Shown here piece after piece: positions 54,029-62,979 of a stretch of DNA of 64,000 nucleotides. The notes under the pieces are model-generated. The model was not told the DNA's origin. It did not search any database and saw only the letters and a program-made list of their open reading frames with translations. The DNA is from Pacificibacter marinus. Its GTDB lineage: Bacteria > Pseudomonadota > Alphaproteobacteria > Rhodobacterales > Rhodobacteraceae. Location of the stretch: the NCBI RefSeq assembly GCF_018860505.1, contig NZ_JAHKPU010000017.1, positions 62,001 to 126,000 of the forward strand. The letters run 5' to 3'. Each line of letters opens with the position of its first letter. Within the stretch, counting starts at the first letter, position 1. The translations under genes were made by a program, and so were the position numbers.

Positions 54029-54847
54029 ATGGGATTTGAACAGCACATATCAGAAGGCTTGTCCTATCTTGAACGCAAAGGCAACGGCCCCGTGGTGGTG
54101 TGCTTGCATGGTATCGGATCTAACGCCGGATCTTTTTCGCGTTTATTGACGGAATTGCCTGTGGATTGGCGCGTCATTGCGTGGAATGCTCCGGGGTATT
54201 TGAACTCAGTTCCCTTGACGATGGATTGGCCTGCGGCGTCGGATTATTCAGATGCGTTGTTGGCGTTTCTTGATCAGCTCGATTTAGATCGCGTATCACT
54301 TTTGGGGCATTCTTTGGGGTGCCTTACAGCTGTGTCGGTTGCGCTGCGTGCGCCCGAACGGCTTGAGGCTATGATTTTAGCCTGTTGTGCTTTGGGCCAC
54401 GGTATTGAGCAAGGCAGCGTTTTGTCACCTTCATCTCAAAAGCGAATTACCGATCTCGAAAGGCTCGGCCCAAAGGGGTTTGCCGCTGCACGTGCGGGAC
54501 GTCTGGTCTTTGAACCTGAACACAACGTCGAGGTCGCGGACTTTGTTCTGCGCAACATGGCTGAGGTTTCGATGCCCGGATACGGACAAGCTGCGCGTCT
54601 TTTGGCAGGCGGAAAACTCTTGGACGATTTATCGGCCTGCATGGTTCCCACTTCAGTCATTTTTGGCGCCGAAGACGTGATCACGCCGCCTGAAAACAGT
54701 CGCAAAGCCTATGCTGCACTTCCCCATACAGTCCGCGGCCAATTGATATCCATCGCAGGCGCGGGACACGCCGCCTATCAACAATGTCCTAAAGAATTTG
54801 CAGCTGCTGTGACGCGCTGCCTGACATCAAGCGGAGAAATACTATGA
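54029..54847 (+). CDS. Alpha/beta hydrolase (meta-cleavage-product-hydrolase-like position)
   Basis: ATG 54029 with GAGG upstream. A 272-residue alpha/beta hydrolase: oxyanion loop LHGIGSNAG, nucleophile elbow GHSLGC, acid in FGAEDVITPP, His in AGAGHAAY. Located between the SDR and an extradiol-type dioxygenase, it may hydrolyse the ring-cleavage product. Other C-C or ester substrates are possible. Confidence 0.87.
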   Translation: MGFEQHISEGLSYLERKGNGPVVVCLHGIGSNAGSFSRLLTELPVDWRVIAWNAPGYLNSVPLTMDWPAASDYSDALLAFLDQLDLDRVSLLGHSLGCLTAVSVALRAPERLEAMILACCALGHGIEQGSVLSPSSQKRITDLERLGPKGFAAARAGRLVFEPEHNVEVADFVLRNMAEVSMPGYGQAARLLAGGKLLDDLSACMVPTSVIFGAEDVITPPENSRKAYAALPHTVRGQLISIAGAGHAAYQQCPKEFAAAVTRCLTSSGEIL

Positions 54848-55776
54848 ACGAGATTGTCGGAGTAGGAGCGCTGCGTGGGATCGTGATGCGCGGGCCGGGC
54901 CTGCCAGATACGCTGCCTTTTTATGAGGGGATGTGGGGGCTGTCATTGGCGCATAAAGACGATGGCATCGCCTACTTACGTGGGACAGGTACTGAGCCTT
55001 GCCTTTACGGGCTAAAAGAAGGTGACGTCTTTGGCATAGAATACGTGCATTTTGCAATGGATGACTGTGCTCATGTTGACGCGCTTTATGCGCAGGTCAA
55101 AGGCATGGGTGAAACGCTGCTGGGGGCACCTGCCGCGTTTGACGATTGGATCGGTGGTTACGGGTTTGAAATGTTGGACCCTGATATGCGCCGGCTGCGC
55201 TTTCGCAGTGATGCACGCGAACTGGACGACCGCGAAGAATGGGCCATGCCGCGCAATGTCAGCCATGTTGTGCTGAATACGCCTGATCTTGAAGGTCGCC
55301 AAGCGTGGTGGGAACGTGTTTTAGGGTTCCGCACCTCGGATTATTCCGCAGACCAAATGGTGTTTATGCGGTGCAATTCCAATCATCATTCCATCGCATT
55401 GGTGCGTGCGCATTATGCGTCGGTGAACCATGTTGCGTTCGAAGTGCCCAGCATTGACGAATTTATGCGCGCCATTGGTCGTATGAAGCAAAAAGGCCAC
55501 GTGCCAAGTTGGGGTCCGGGACGTCATGGCCCTGGGGATAATCCGTTCGCTTATTTCGTGTCCCCATCGGGGTTCGTCATTGAATTTACAACCGAGTTGC
55601 AACAGGTTGATGAGGCCACGCATGAAGCCAAGGTTTGGTCGCGTGATGTACCTGAATCAATGGACCAATGGATGACGGCAGGCCCGCCCACGGCCGCACA
55701 GCGCGCCGTGATGCAAGGACGCCCCGATGCGGGCTGGTCTGAATATGCGCCGCAGGTTTCAGGAGAGATTAAATAA
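54844..55776 (+). CDS. VOC-family protein, type I extradiol dioxygenase-like
   Basis: A 310-residue protein with two vicinal-oxygen-chelate modules. The C-terminal module has the type I extradiol metal triad: His in NVSHVVLNTPDLE, His in SVNHVAFEVPSID and Glu in GFVIEFTTE. It would cleave a catechol-like ring next to the hydroxyls. ATG overlaps the hydrolase stop and its own stop overlaps the next start, so it is fully operonic. Confidence 0.87.
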   Translation: MNEIVGVGALRGIVMRGPGLPDTLPFYEGMWGLSLAHKDDGIAYLRGTGTEPCLYGLKEGDVFGIEYVHFAMDDCAHVDALYAQVKGMGETLLGAPAAFDDWIGGYGFEMLDPDMRRLRFRSDARELDDREEWAMPRNVSHVVLNTPDLEGRQAWWERVLGFRTSDYSADQMVFMRCNSNHHSIALVRAHYASVNHVAFEVPSIDEFMRAIGRMKQKGHVPSWGPGRHGPGDNPFAYFVSPSGFVIEFTTELQQVDEATHEAKVWSRDVPESMDQWMTAGPPTAAQRAVMQGRPDAGWSEYAPQVSGEIK

Positions 55777-56567
55777 TGAATACCTATGATTATAAAGGCT
55801 GCGTTGCCGTTGTGACTGGCGGATCGTCTGGCATTGGCTTGGAAACTGTTAAGTTGCTTTTGGCCAATGGCGCAAAGGTTGCTTTTTGTGCCCGTAATGA
55901 AAATCGCTTGATGGATGTCGCCGCCGTGTTGGCGCGTGACTTTGGGGCTGATCGCATTTTGGCAAAAGCATTTTCCGTTTTAGACGTCGAGGCTGTAACG
56001 GCTTTTGCCGAAGACGTGAAAGCCAAATTTGGCCGCTGTGATCTTTTGGTGAACAACGCAGGGCAGGGACGTGTCTCTACATTTGCGCAAACGTCTGATG
56101 ATGATTGGCGCGAAGAATACGAGTTGAAAATGTTCAGTCAAATCCTTCCTGCGCGGGCTTTTTTACCCATGCTGAAAGAGGTAGGTGGCGCGATTGTTGC
56201 AGTCAATTCTTTGCTGGCCTATCAACCTGAACCACACATGGTTTGCACGTCTTCGGCACGCGCAGGGGTTCAAAACCTGCTGAAAAGTCTGTCGGTTGAA
56301 ATGGCGCCAGCGGTGCGCGTGAATTCTATTTTACTTGGTCTCGTTGGGTCCGGCCAATGGACACGCCGCTTTGGTGAACGCGAAGACAAAAGTGTCAGCC
56401 GCGAAGAATGGTATGGCGCGCTTGCAAAGCGTAAGGGCATCCCCCTTGGACGTTTGGGCGACCCGCAAGAGGCCGCACACGCCATCGCATTTCTCGGCTC
56501 ACGGGCCGCAAGCTATATTACAGGCGCGCAGCTGGAAGTTTCCGGCGGGCTTTCGCGCTACATTTGA
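55776..56567 (+). CDS. Short-chain dehydrogenase/reductase
   Basis: A 263-residue SDR with TGGSSGIGLETVKLL, NNAGQG and the catalytic region around AVNSLLAYQPEPHMVCTSSA, in which the usual YxxxK is altered: no clear Tyr precedes a Lys. Either the active site is atypical or the protein has a non-canonical role. Starts by TAATG overlap with the VOC gene. Confidence 0.82.
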   Translation: MNTYDYKGCVAVVTGGSSGIGLETVKLLLANGAKVAFCARNENRLMDVAAVLARDFGADRILAKAFSVLDVEAVTAFAEDVKAKFGRCDLLVNNAGQGRVSTFAQTSDDDWREEYELKMFSQILPARAFLPMLKEVGGAIVAVNSLLAYQPEPHMVCTSSARAGVQNLLKSLSVEMAPAVRVNSILLGLVGSGQWTRRFGEREDKSVSREEWYGALAKRKGIPLGRLGDPQEAAHAIAFLGSRAASYITGAQLEVSGGLSRYI

Positions 56568-56578
56568 GGATCATAAAA

Positions 56579-58252
56579 ATGAAAATGGACGCTACGCTTC
56601 AAACAGATACTGTTGGCGATTTTATCGCGGGCTACCTAGCTGACATCGGGGTTTCTACTATTTTCGGGGTCATTTCTATCCATAATATGCCCATTCTTGA
56701 CGCTGTGGCGCGTCAAGGGCGTATCCGGTTTGTGCCGGCGCGCGGCGAAGCGGGTGCGATGAATATGGCAGACGCATTTGCGCGTGTGTCTGGCGAGTTA
56801 GGTGTGTGTTTGACTTCAACAGGCACCGCAGCTGGCAATGCGGCTGGCGCACAGGCCGAAGCCCTGACCGCAGGCACGCAGCTTTTGCATATCACCACAC
56901 AGGTCGATCTTGAATTTGCTGACCGTGATCGTGCAGCGATCCATGATGTGCCGCGCCAGCCCGAAATGTTGCGTGGATTGTCTAAAGCTGTTTTCCGCAT
57001 GTGGGATGCGCAAAGTGCAATCGGAGCGATGACGGCTGCGTGTTCGGCTGCATTGTCTGCACCAACTGGCCCTGTCAGTCTTGAAATTCCTGTGGATGTG
57101 CAACGTGGCCCAATTCAAGGTAGCGCACGGGCCTATCCGCCTTTGGTCCAGCGCCCATATGCGAGCGATGAAGCCCTGCAGGAATTGGCTGAACGCGTTA
57201 AATCTGCGCGCCGTCCTATGCTATGGCTTGGCGGTGGTGCAATTGCAGCTTGCGCACCGGCACGCGAATTGGTGCGCCGGGGTTTTGGGGCTGTCAGTTC
57301 AACAAACGGGCGTGCTGTTGTTCCCGAATCTGAGGCGGCAAATCTTGGGGCCTTTAACATGACGCCAGCAGCAGTTGAGATCTATGAAAGTTGCGATTTG
57401 ATGATCGTGGTTGGGTCCAGATTGCGAGGCAACGAGACGCGTAATAATGATATGCCTTTGCCGCGCCCGCTTATTCAAATTGATGCTGATCCTTTGCAAG
57501 GGGGGCGCAATTATGCGGTCGAACAGTTCGTGCATGGCGATGCCTGCAGCACGCTTGAGCGTCTGTTGGAGCTTTTGCCTGACACATTGGCTGTCGATGC
57601 AGGATTGAAATTCGACATCGCCAAGGCACGTGCGCAAAGCGAAGGCATCTTGCGCGACCAGCTTGGGCCTTATCGCCATATCGCTGATTTCCTTGCAGAA
57701 CGGCTGCCTGCTGGCGGGCATCCTTGGGTGCGCGATGTGACGATTTCCAATTCGACCTTTGGCAACCGCCATGTTGGGTTTTCTGAGCCACGTCATGGTG
57801 TTCACGCGCTTGGCGGCGGTATTGGCCAAGGTGTTTCTATGGGCATTGGGGCTGCGCTTGCCTGTAAAACCGCCAAAACTGTCACGATTTTGGGCGATGG
57901 CGGCACGATGCTTGGCATCGCGGAAATGATCACAGCCGTCGAAGAAAAGGCGCCGTTGGTCTACATTTTGATGAATGACCAAGCTTATGGCGTGATCAAA
58001 AATATCCAAGACGCGCAATACGACTCGCGTCATCATTACAGTGCATTGCACACGCCCAACTTTGAAATGTTCTGTGGCTCCATCGATATGCCGCACAGCA
58101 AGGTCAGCGAAATTGATGACTTTGAGGCGGTGTTTGAGGCCGCGATGCGCAAAGATGGCCCGCATCTTATCGAGGTTGATATGTGCGCAATCGGTCCCTT
58201 TGCGCAAACGTTTGCTGGCCCCCCGGCGGGTGCTGCAGGCAAGGCGGAATAA
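56579..58252 (+). CDS. Thiamine-diphosphate-dependent enzyme (acetolactate synthase/benzoylformate decarboxylase-like)
   Basis: ATG 56579 with GAGG upstream (MKMDATLQTDTVGDF). A 557-residue three-domain ThDP enzyme: PYR domain with catalytic Glu (PARGEAGAMNMADAFARVSG), central domain, and PP domain with GDGGTMLG...MNDQAYGV (GDG-N motif). It probably decarboxylates a 2-oxo acid, giving an aldehyde for the aldehyde dehydrogenase two genes downstream. Confidence 0.9.
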   Translation: MKMDATLQTDTVGDFIAGYLADIGVSTIFGVISIHNMPILDAVARQGRIRFVPARGEAGAMNMADAFARVSGELGVCLTSTGTAAGNAAGAQAEALTAGTQLLHITTQVDLEFADRDRAAIHDVPRQPEMLRGLSKAVFRMWDAQSAIGAMTAACSAALSAPTGPVSLEIPVDVQRGPIQGSARAYPPLVQRPYASDEALQELAERVKSARRPMLWLGGGAIAACAPARELVRRGFGAVSSTNGRAVVPESEAANLGAFNMTPAAVEIYESCDLMIVVGSRLRGNETRNNDMPLPRPLIQIDADPLQGGRNYAVEQFVHGDACSTLERLLELLPDTLAVDAGLKFDIAKARAQSEGILRDQLGPYRHIADFLAERLPAGGHPWVRDVTISNSTFGNRHVGFSEPRHGVHALGGGIGQGVSMGIGAALACKTAKTVTILGDGGTMLGIAEMITAVEEKAPLVYILMNDQAYGVIKNIQDAQYDSRHHYSALHTPNFEMFCGSIDMPHSKVSEIDDFEAVFEAAMRKDGPHLIEVDMCAIGPFAQTFAGPPAGAAGKAE

Positions 58253-58255
58253 ATC

Positions 58256-59071
58256 ATGCATCTTGGTGTCATCGGGTTCGGCAATATCGGACAAGAATTG
58301 TTTATGCTTTTGAGTGACTTGGAACTCGTGCGCCTCACGGTTCTTGTGCGTCCAGGTCGTATAGAAACAGCAGTCGAAAAGCTGGAAAGCCTGTCGCAGA
58401 CTGTTGCTGCTAGAACAACATTTGTTGACGATATAGGCGCGTTTCTAGCGGCACAACCTAGCTTTGTCGTTGAAACCGCCGGACATGATGCAGTGCTAAA
58501 CTATGGTGCTGATATTCTTAAATCGGGTACGGATCTGGTGGTCGTATCTATCGGCGCTTTGGCTGATGCTGCGCTGCACGATACTCTTGTGGCTGCCGCG
58601 CGTAAGGGCAAAGCACGGATGATTTTACCATCTGGCGCAGTCGGCGGGCTTGATATTCTGGCGGGGCTGGCCCCCGCTGGCGATATGCAATTGCGCTATT
58701 TTGGGACCAAACCCCCCAAGGCTTGGGTCGGTACCCCTGTGGCGCAAAACGTTGATTTAGACACGCTTGATCATGTGTTGGAATTCTTCCATGGCACAGC
58801 CAGAGAGGCGGCCAGCGCATATCCGAAAAATGCCAATGTGGCGGCTGCCTTGGCTTTGGCTGGCGGTGGGTTCGATGCCACCCAAGTGACGCTCATCGCG
58901 GACCCTGCGGCGACTGGCAATTCGCATCGTTATGAACTGATTTCGCCGCTTGCCACTGTGTCCGTGGATATCGCCAACAAAGCCAGCGGCGGCAACGTCA
59001 AAACATCGCTTGCAACCGTGTATTCGGTGCTACGTGAAATTCGCAATCGGCTTGGCCCCATTGCAATCTGA
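58256..59071 (+). CDS. Aspartate dehydrogenase-like (NadX-type) oxidoreductase
   Basis: A 271-residue protein with N-terminal Rossmann motif (LGVIGFGNIGQELF) and an aspartate-dehydrogenase C-terminal domain (YPKNANVAAALALAGGGFDA, LPSGAVGGLDILAGL). Family members catalyse NAD(P)-dependent oxidative deamination of L-aspartate or the reverse. In this catabolic operon it may act on an amino- or imino-dicarboxylate released from a nitrogen-containing ring (inference). Confidence 0.87.
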   Translation: MHLGVIGFGNIGQELFMLLSDLELVRLTVLVRPGRIETAVEKLESLSQTVAARTTFVDDIGAFLAAQPSFVVETAGHDAVLNYGADILKSGTDLVVVSIGALADAALHDTLVAAARKGKARMILPSGAVGGLDILAGLAPAGDMQLRYFGTKPPKAWVGTPVAQNVDLDTLDHVLEFFHGTAREAASAYPKNANVAAALALAGGGFDATQVTLIADPAATGNSHRYELISPLATVSVDIANKASGGNVKTSLATVYSVLREIRNRLGPIAI

Positions 59072-59081
59072 GGAGAACAAG

Positions 59082-60602
59082 ATGACAGACGACATCATCA
59101 CAGAGCTACCCAGTGGCAAACTTTATGTCGGCGGCGTTTGGGAAACGGGCGCGGGCGCGCCGATCACATCGATCTTTCCAGCGGACGGATCTGTTAATTG
59201 TGTTCTCAAGGGCGCGTCCCGCGAAGATGGCGAACGGGCCATCGCGCGAGCCAAAGCGGCCCAAGCTGATCCAGCATGGCGCGCACTGAAACCCCATGAA
59301 CGGGCACGGTATTTGTACCGTATTGCCGATGGGATCGAAGCGAACATTGATCGCATTTCACGCATTCAAACCCGTGACACTGGTAAAACTCTGACAGAAA
59401 CCCGTGCATTGGCGACATCTGCGGCGGGCACCTTTCGCTATTTCGGAGCTGTTTTAGAAACCGCTGACGAAGATTTGCCAACCCAACGTGGCACCGCGAT
59501 GACGCTGTCTGTTTGGGATCCCATCGGTTTGGTGGCTGCGATCACGCCATGGAATTCGCCTATCGCCTCTGATGCACAAAAAGTCGCGCCTGCTTTGGCA
59601 GCAGGGAATGCCGTGTTGCTAAAACCTGCTAGCTGGTCGCCGTTGGTGTCGCTTGAACTGGCGCGAATTGTCGAAGAATCTGGCCTGCCCAAAGGGTTGT
59701 TTTCTGTGCTGCCTGGTGCTGGACGCGAAATTGGCAATCTGTTGGTTGAACACCCTGATATCGGGCGTGTGTCATTTACTGGCGGCACCTCAACGGGGCG
59801 CAATCTTGCGGTGCAAGCCGCGCAAAAGTTGATGCCAGTGTCATTGGAACTTGGCGGGAAATCACCGACCATTGTTTTTGAGGATGCGGATCAAGACCTT
59901 GCGCTGTCTGGCATTCTGTTTGGTGTCTTTTCATCTACAGGACAAAGCTGCATCGCGGGCTCGCGCCTTTTTGTGCAGCGTTCGATCTACGACAGTTTCT
60001 TGGCCCGTTTGGTCTCCGCGACGAAAGCGCTGAAAGTAGGGCATCCACATGACCCAACGACGCAGGTGTCTTGCCTCGTGCATCCCGATCATCGCGCCTC
60101 TGTCGAAGAATTCGTTGATGATGCTGTGGCTGCCGGCGCAACTGTTCTTGCAGGTGGCAAACGCCCTGATGATCCCGCGTTGGCGGATGGCGCATTTTAT
60201 TTGCCAACCATTTTGGGCAATGTGAAAAACACCAATAAAATCTGTCGTGAAGAAGTCTTTGGCCCTGTTCTTGTAGTGATGCCCTTTGATACCGAAGAAG
60301 AAGTTATCGCGCTGTCCAACGACAATGAATATGCTTTGGCTTGCGGATTGTGGAGCAAAGATTTTCCGCGCACCATGCGTTTGGGGCGTGCCATCACCAC
60401 AGGGACGGTTTGGGTCAATACTTACAAGCAATTCTCTGCGTCAGCGCCTTTTGGCGGCGAAAAAGACAGCGGTATGGCGCGCGAAAAAGGTCGCGCTGGT
60501 CTACGTGCTTATATGGTGCAAAAATCGGTTTATGTTGACTTAACAGGGCAACCCCACCCTTGGGCTGCCGCGACAGTCGCCGCGACACATTCGGAGAGCT
60601 GA
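59082..60602 (+). CDS. Aldehyde dehydrogenase (NAD-dependent)
   Basis: ATG 59082 with AGGAG upstream; a longer in-frame form overlaps the preceding gene. A 506-residue ALDH with PWNSPIASDAQKVAPALAAG, catalytic Glu in LELGGKSP and nucleophile Cys in TGQSCIAGSR. Likely oxidises the aldehyde made by the ThDP enzyme. Confidence 0.93.
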   Translation: MTDDIITELPSGKLYVGGVWETGAGAPITSIFPADGSVNCVLKGASREDGERAIARAKAAQADPAWRALKPHERARYLYRIADGIEANIDRISRIQTRDTGKTLTETRALATSAAGTFRYFGAVLETADEDLPTQRGTAMTLSVWDPIGLVAAITPWNSPIASDAQKVAPALAAGNAVLLKPASWSPLVSLELARIVEESGLPKGLFSVLPGAGREIGNLLVEHPDIGRVSFTGGTSTGRNLAVQAAQKLMPVSLELGGKSPTIVFEDADQDLALSGILFGVFSSTGQSCIAGSRLFVQRSIYDSFLARLVSATKALKVGHPHDPTTQVSCLVHPDHRASVEEFVDDAVAAGATVLAGGKRPDDPALADGAFYLPTILGNVKNTNKICREEVFGPVLVVMPFDTEEEVIALSNDNEYALACGLWSKDFPRTMRLGRAITTGTVWVNTYKQFSASAPFGGEKDSGMAREKGRAGLRAYMVQKSVYVDLTGQPHPWAAATVAATHSES

Positions 60603-60603
60603 T

Positions 60604-61827
60604 ATGCGTAACATTGCGATCATCGGCTCTGGTCCGTCTGGATGTTTCACCGCACAAGGGATTTTAAAACTGCGCCCTGATTGGCAGGTCGATGTCTATG
60701 ACAAGCTTCCCGTGCCTTATGGACTTGTGCGCTATGGCGTGGCGGCGGATCATCAAGGCACCAAAAACATTGTGCGTCAATTTGAGCGTGTTTTCACTCG
60801 TCAAGGCGCACGTTTTTTTGGCAATGTCACGTTGGGCCAAGATGTCACTTTAGATCAACTCCGCGATGCCTATGACGGTGTTGTTTTGGCGGCAGGGCTT
60901 GCGGGCGATCGCAGTTTGAACTTTGACACAGCTGACGGTGTGATCGGTGCAGGGGCATTAACGCGTGCCCTGTATGATCACCCTGATGCACCTGATTTGC
61001 CTGATATTGGTGGGGATGTAGTTATCCTTGGCAACGGCAATGTTGCGGTCGATATTTTGCGACTTTTGGCAAAAGGTGAAACCGAATTTAACGGGTCTGA
61101 TCTGTCACCTCGTGCGACCCAGTGGTTAACGTCGCGCGACATTGCCAGCTTGACCATCATCGGACGGTCTGCGGCGCAATCTGCGAAATTCGATCCTGTG
61201 ATGATCAGGGAATTGGGCAAACTTGAAGACGTGTCTATTCGTGTCGATGACCCGCTATCTGGGGATGAAAAGGGGCTTGAGGCTTTGCGCAGTATTGATG
61301 GGTTAAACACCGGATCAAGGCGCATCACTTTTTCTTTTGGCCGCCAGCCAAAGGGGATCGAAACCCAAGATGGGAAAATCACAGGCTTGTCGGTCGAGAC
61401 CGAGCAGGGTTCTGAAACGATCTCTTGCGACGCCTTGATCACTGCGATTGGGTTTTGTTCTGACGCAAGCGTAGATCGCGATGCTTTGATCGAGTCTGCC
61501 GAAGCAATTGATGATGGGCATCTTGCTGCAGGGCTTTACGCTGCGGGCTGGTTTCGGCGCGGTCCTCGCGGTACGATTGCAGAAAACCGCACCGACAGCT
61601 TGGCACTTGCTGCTCGCATTGTTCAAGACATCGAACAAAACCTCGATTGTGAAAAAATGGGCCAAGATGTACTTGGTTTAAGCACCGCCAATATGGTGAC
61701 TTACCAAGGCTGGCAACGCATAAATGAGCATGAGACAACACAGGCTATGGCCGCACGTTGTAGAACAAAAATCCACACGCGGGCCGAGATGTTGCATCAG
61801 GCCAGCACGATAAAAGAGGTCAATTGA
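60604..61827 (+). CDS. FAD/NAD(P) oxidoreductase, adrenodoxin/ferredoxin-NADP reductase type
   Basis: A 407-residue protein with an N-terminal FAD-binding motif (IIGSGPSGCFTAQGI), a second NADPH-binding motif (ILGNGNVAVDILRLL) and segments of the adrenodoxin-reductase family (YGLVRYGVAADHQGTKNI, YAAGWFRRGPRGTIAENR). It overlaps the flavodoxin gene by one base and would pass electrons from NAD(P)H to flavodoxin and on to the Rieske oxygenase. Confidence 0.92.
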   Translation: MRNIAIIGSGPSGCFTAQGILKLRPDWQVDVYDKLPVPYGLVRYGVAADHQGTKNIVRQFERVFTRQGARFFGNVTLGQDVTLDQLRDAYDGVVLAAGLAGDRSLNFDTADGVIGAGALTRALYDHPDAPDLPDIGGDVVILGNGNVAVDILRLLAKGETEFNGSDLSPRATQWLTSRDIASLTIIGRSAAQSAKFDPVMIRELGKLEDVSIRVDDPLSGDEKGLEALRSIDGLNTGSRRITFSFGRQPKGIETQDGKITGLSVETEQGSETISCDALITAIGFCSDASVDRDALIESAEAIDDGHLAAGLYAAGWFRRGPRGTIAENRTDSLALAARIVQDIEQNLDCEKMGQDVLGLSTANMVTYQGWQRINEHETTQAMAARCRTKIHTRAEMLHQASTIKEVN

Positions 61828-62276
61828 TGGACGTTACCATTTTGTACGGGACCGAAACAGGCAATGCGGAAATGCTTTGCGAAGATATCCAAGCTGCTCT
61901 CGAGGATGCAGGGCATGATGTCTTAATGGAAAACCTTTCGGATGTGAATCCAACAGATTTAGATATAGCGCGTGTGTATCTTGTTGTATGCTCGACCTAT
62001 GGCGATGGCGAATTGCCCGCATCGGCGAAACCATTTGCAGAGGCGATGAAGGACGCTCCCGATTTGAATGGACTTCGGTTTGGTGTTTTTGGGCTAGGTG
62101 ATCGTGAATACGAAACTTTCAACCTTGGATCAAAACAGATTGAAGAGATGCTCATCGGCGCAGGGGCGACACTCATTACCGAGCGCGTGACACATGATGC
62201 TTCGGGCAGTGATATGGCCGAAGACGTTGCGCTGCCTTGGGCCGAAACTGTGCTCGCTACTGTCGAGGCTGAATAA
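61827..62276 (+). CDS. Flavodoxin
   Basis: A 149-residue FMN electron carrier (YGTETGNAEMLCEDI phosphate-binding loop; STYGDGELPASA and FGVFGLGDREYETF isoalloxazine loops). It starts at the reductase stop (TGATG) and ends at the pentapeptide-protein start (TAATG). In this operon it takes the place of the [2Fe-2S] ferredoxin that most Rieske systems use. Confidence 0.92.
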   Translation: MDVTILYGTETGNAEMLCEDIQAALEDAGHDVLMENLSDVNPTDLDIARVYLVVCSTYGDGELPASAKPFAEAMKDAPDLNGLRFGVFGLGDREYETFNLGSKQIEEMLIGAGATLITERVTHDASGSDMAEDVALPWAETVLATVEAE

Positions 62277-62869
62277 TGAAAGCTCAAGATATCCGCTCCA
62301 AAATCGAGGTCGCACATACGTTTGGTATGCGGGTCGATTTGCGCGGCGTGACCTGCGAGGGGCGCCTTGTCCTTGATGGTGCGCTTGTCGCTGGGGTGGA
62401 TTTCTCTGGCGCGTCGTTTCCTGATGGGGTGAGTGCCGAAGGTACAACATTTCTGGGGCTTAGTTGGTTTAACGGTATTACAGCCAAGGATGTTGATTTT
62501 CGTAGTGCGCTTTTTCACAATGACGCAAGATTTGATCAAGCGGTAGTTTGCGAAACTGCAATGTTCACCAATGCAGAGTTTCGAGGCGTGACGCAGTTCG
62601 ACAGCGCATCTATTGGCGGGCCTTTGGATCTGTCAAACGTGGATGGATACGGTAATTTTTCGTTGGCTGATGCAAATGTCAAAGGTGTGACCAAATTTGC
62701 AAACTCTGAATGGTTTGGCGGGCTTTGGTTGGATAACACGCAGCTTTCAGATCTCGAAGTCGAGGATATGCAGGTCCATGGTCGGCTATGGTTGAAGGGC
62801 GCGCGGTTGGGTAATCAGCCGGTATTGCCGTCCCGTTTCGATGTTAGTTTTGGCTACAGTTATATTTGA
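62276..62869 (+). CDS. Pentapeptide-repeat protein
   Basis: A 197-residue protein with many A(D/N)LxG-like pentapeptides (GVDFSGASFPDGVSAEGTTF, DVDFRSALFHNDARFDQAVV, FTNAEFRGVTQFDSAS), predicted to form a right-handed quadrilateral beta-helix. No signal peptide or enzymatic motif. Its start overlaps the flavodoxin stop, so it is part of the operon. Pentapeptide proteins can mimic DNA or act as scaffolds; a role with the oxygenase system is speculative. Confidence 0.85.
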   Translation: MKAQDIRSKIEVAHTFGMRVDLRGVTCEGRLVLDGALVAGVDFSGASFPDGVSAEGTTFLGLSWFNGITAKDVDFRSALFHNDARFDQAVVCETAMFTNAEFRGVTQFDSASIGGPLDLSNVDGYGNFSLADANVKGVTKFANSEWFGGLWLDNTQLSDLEVEDMQVHGRLWLKGARLGNQPVLPSRFDVSFGYSYI

Positions 62870-62979
62870 TGACGTACTGTCAGCGTTGGGGGCATCTAAC
62901 TTAGAAAACTCTGTTTGAAATACAGTTGAGAGACTGCGCAATGCGACGCGTGCTTAACGCTAATACCAAAGGAAATTAT

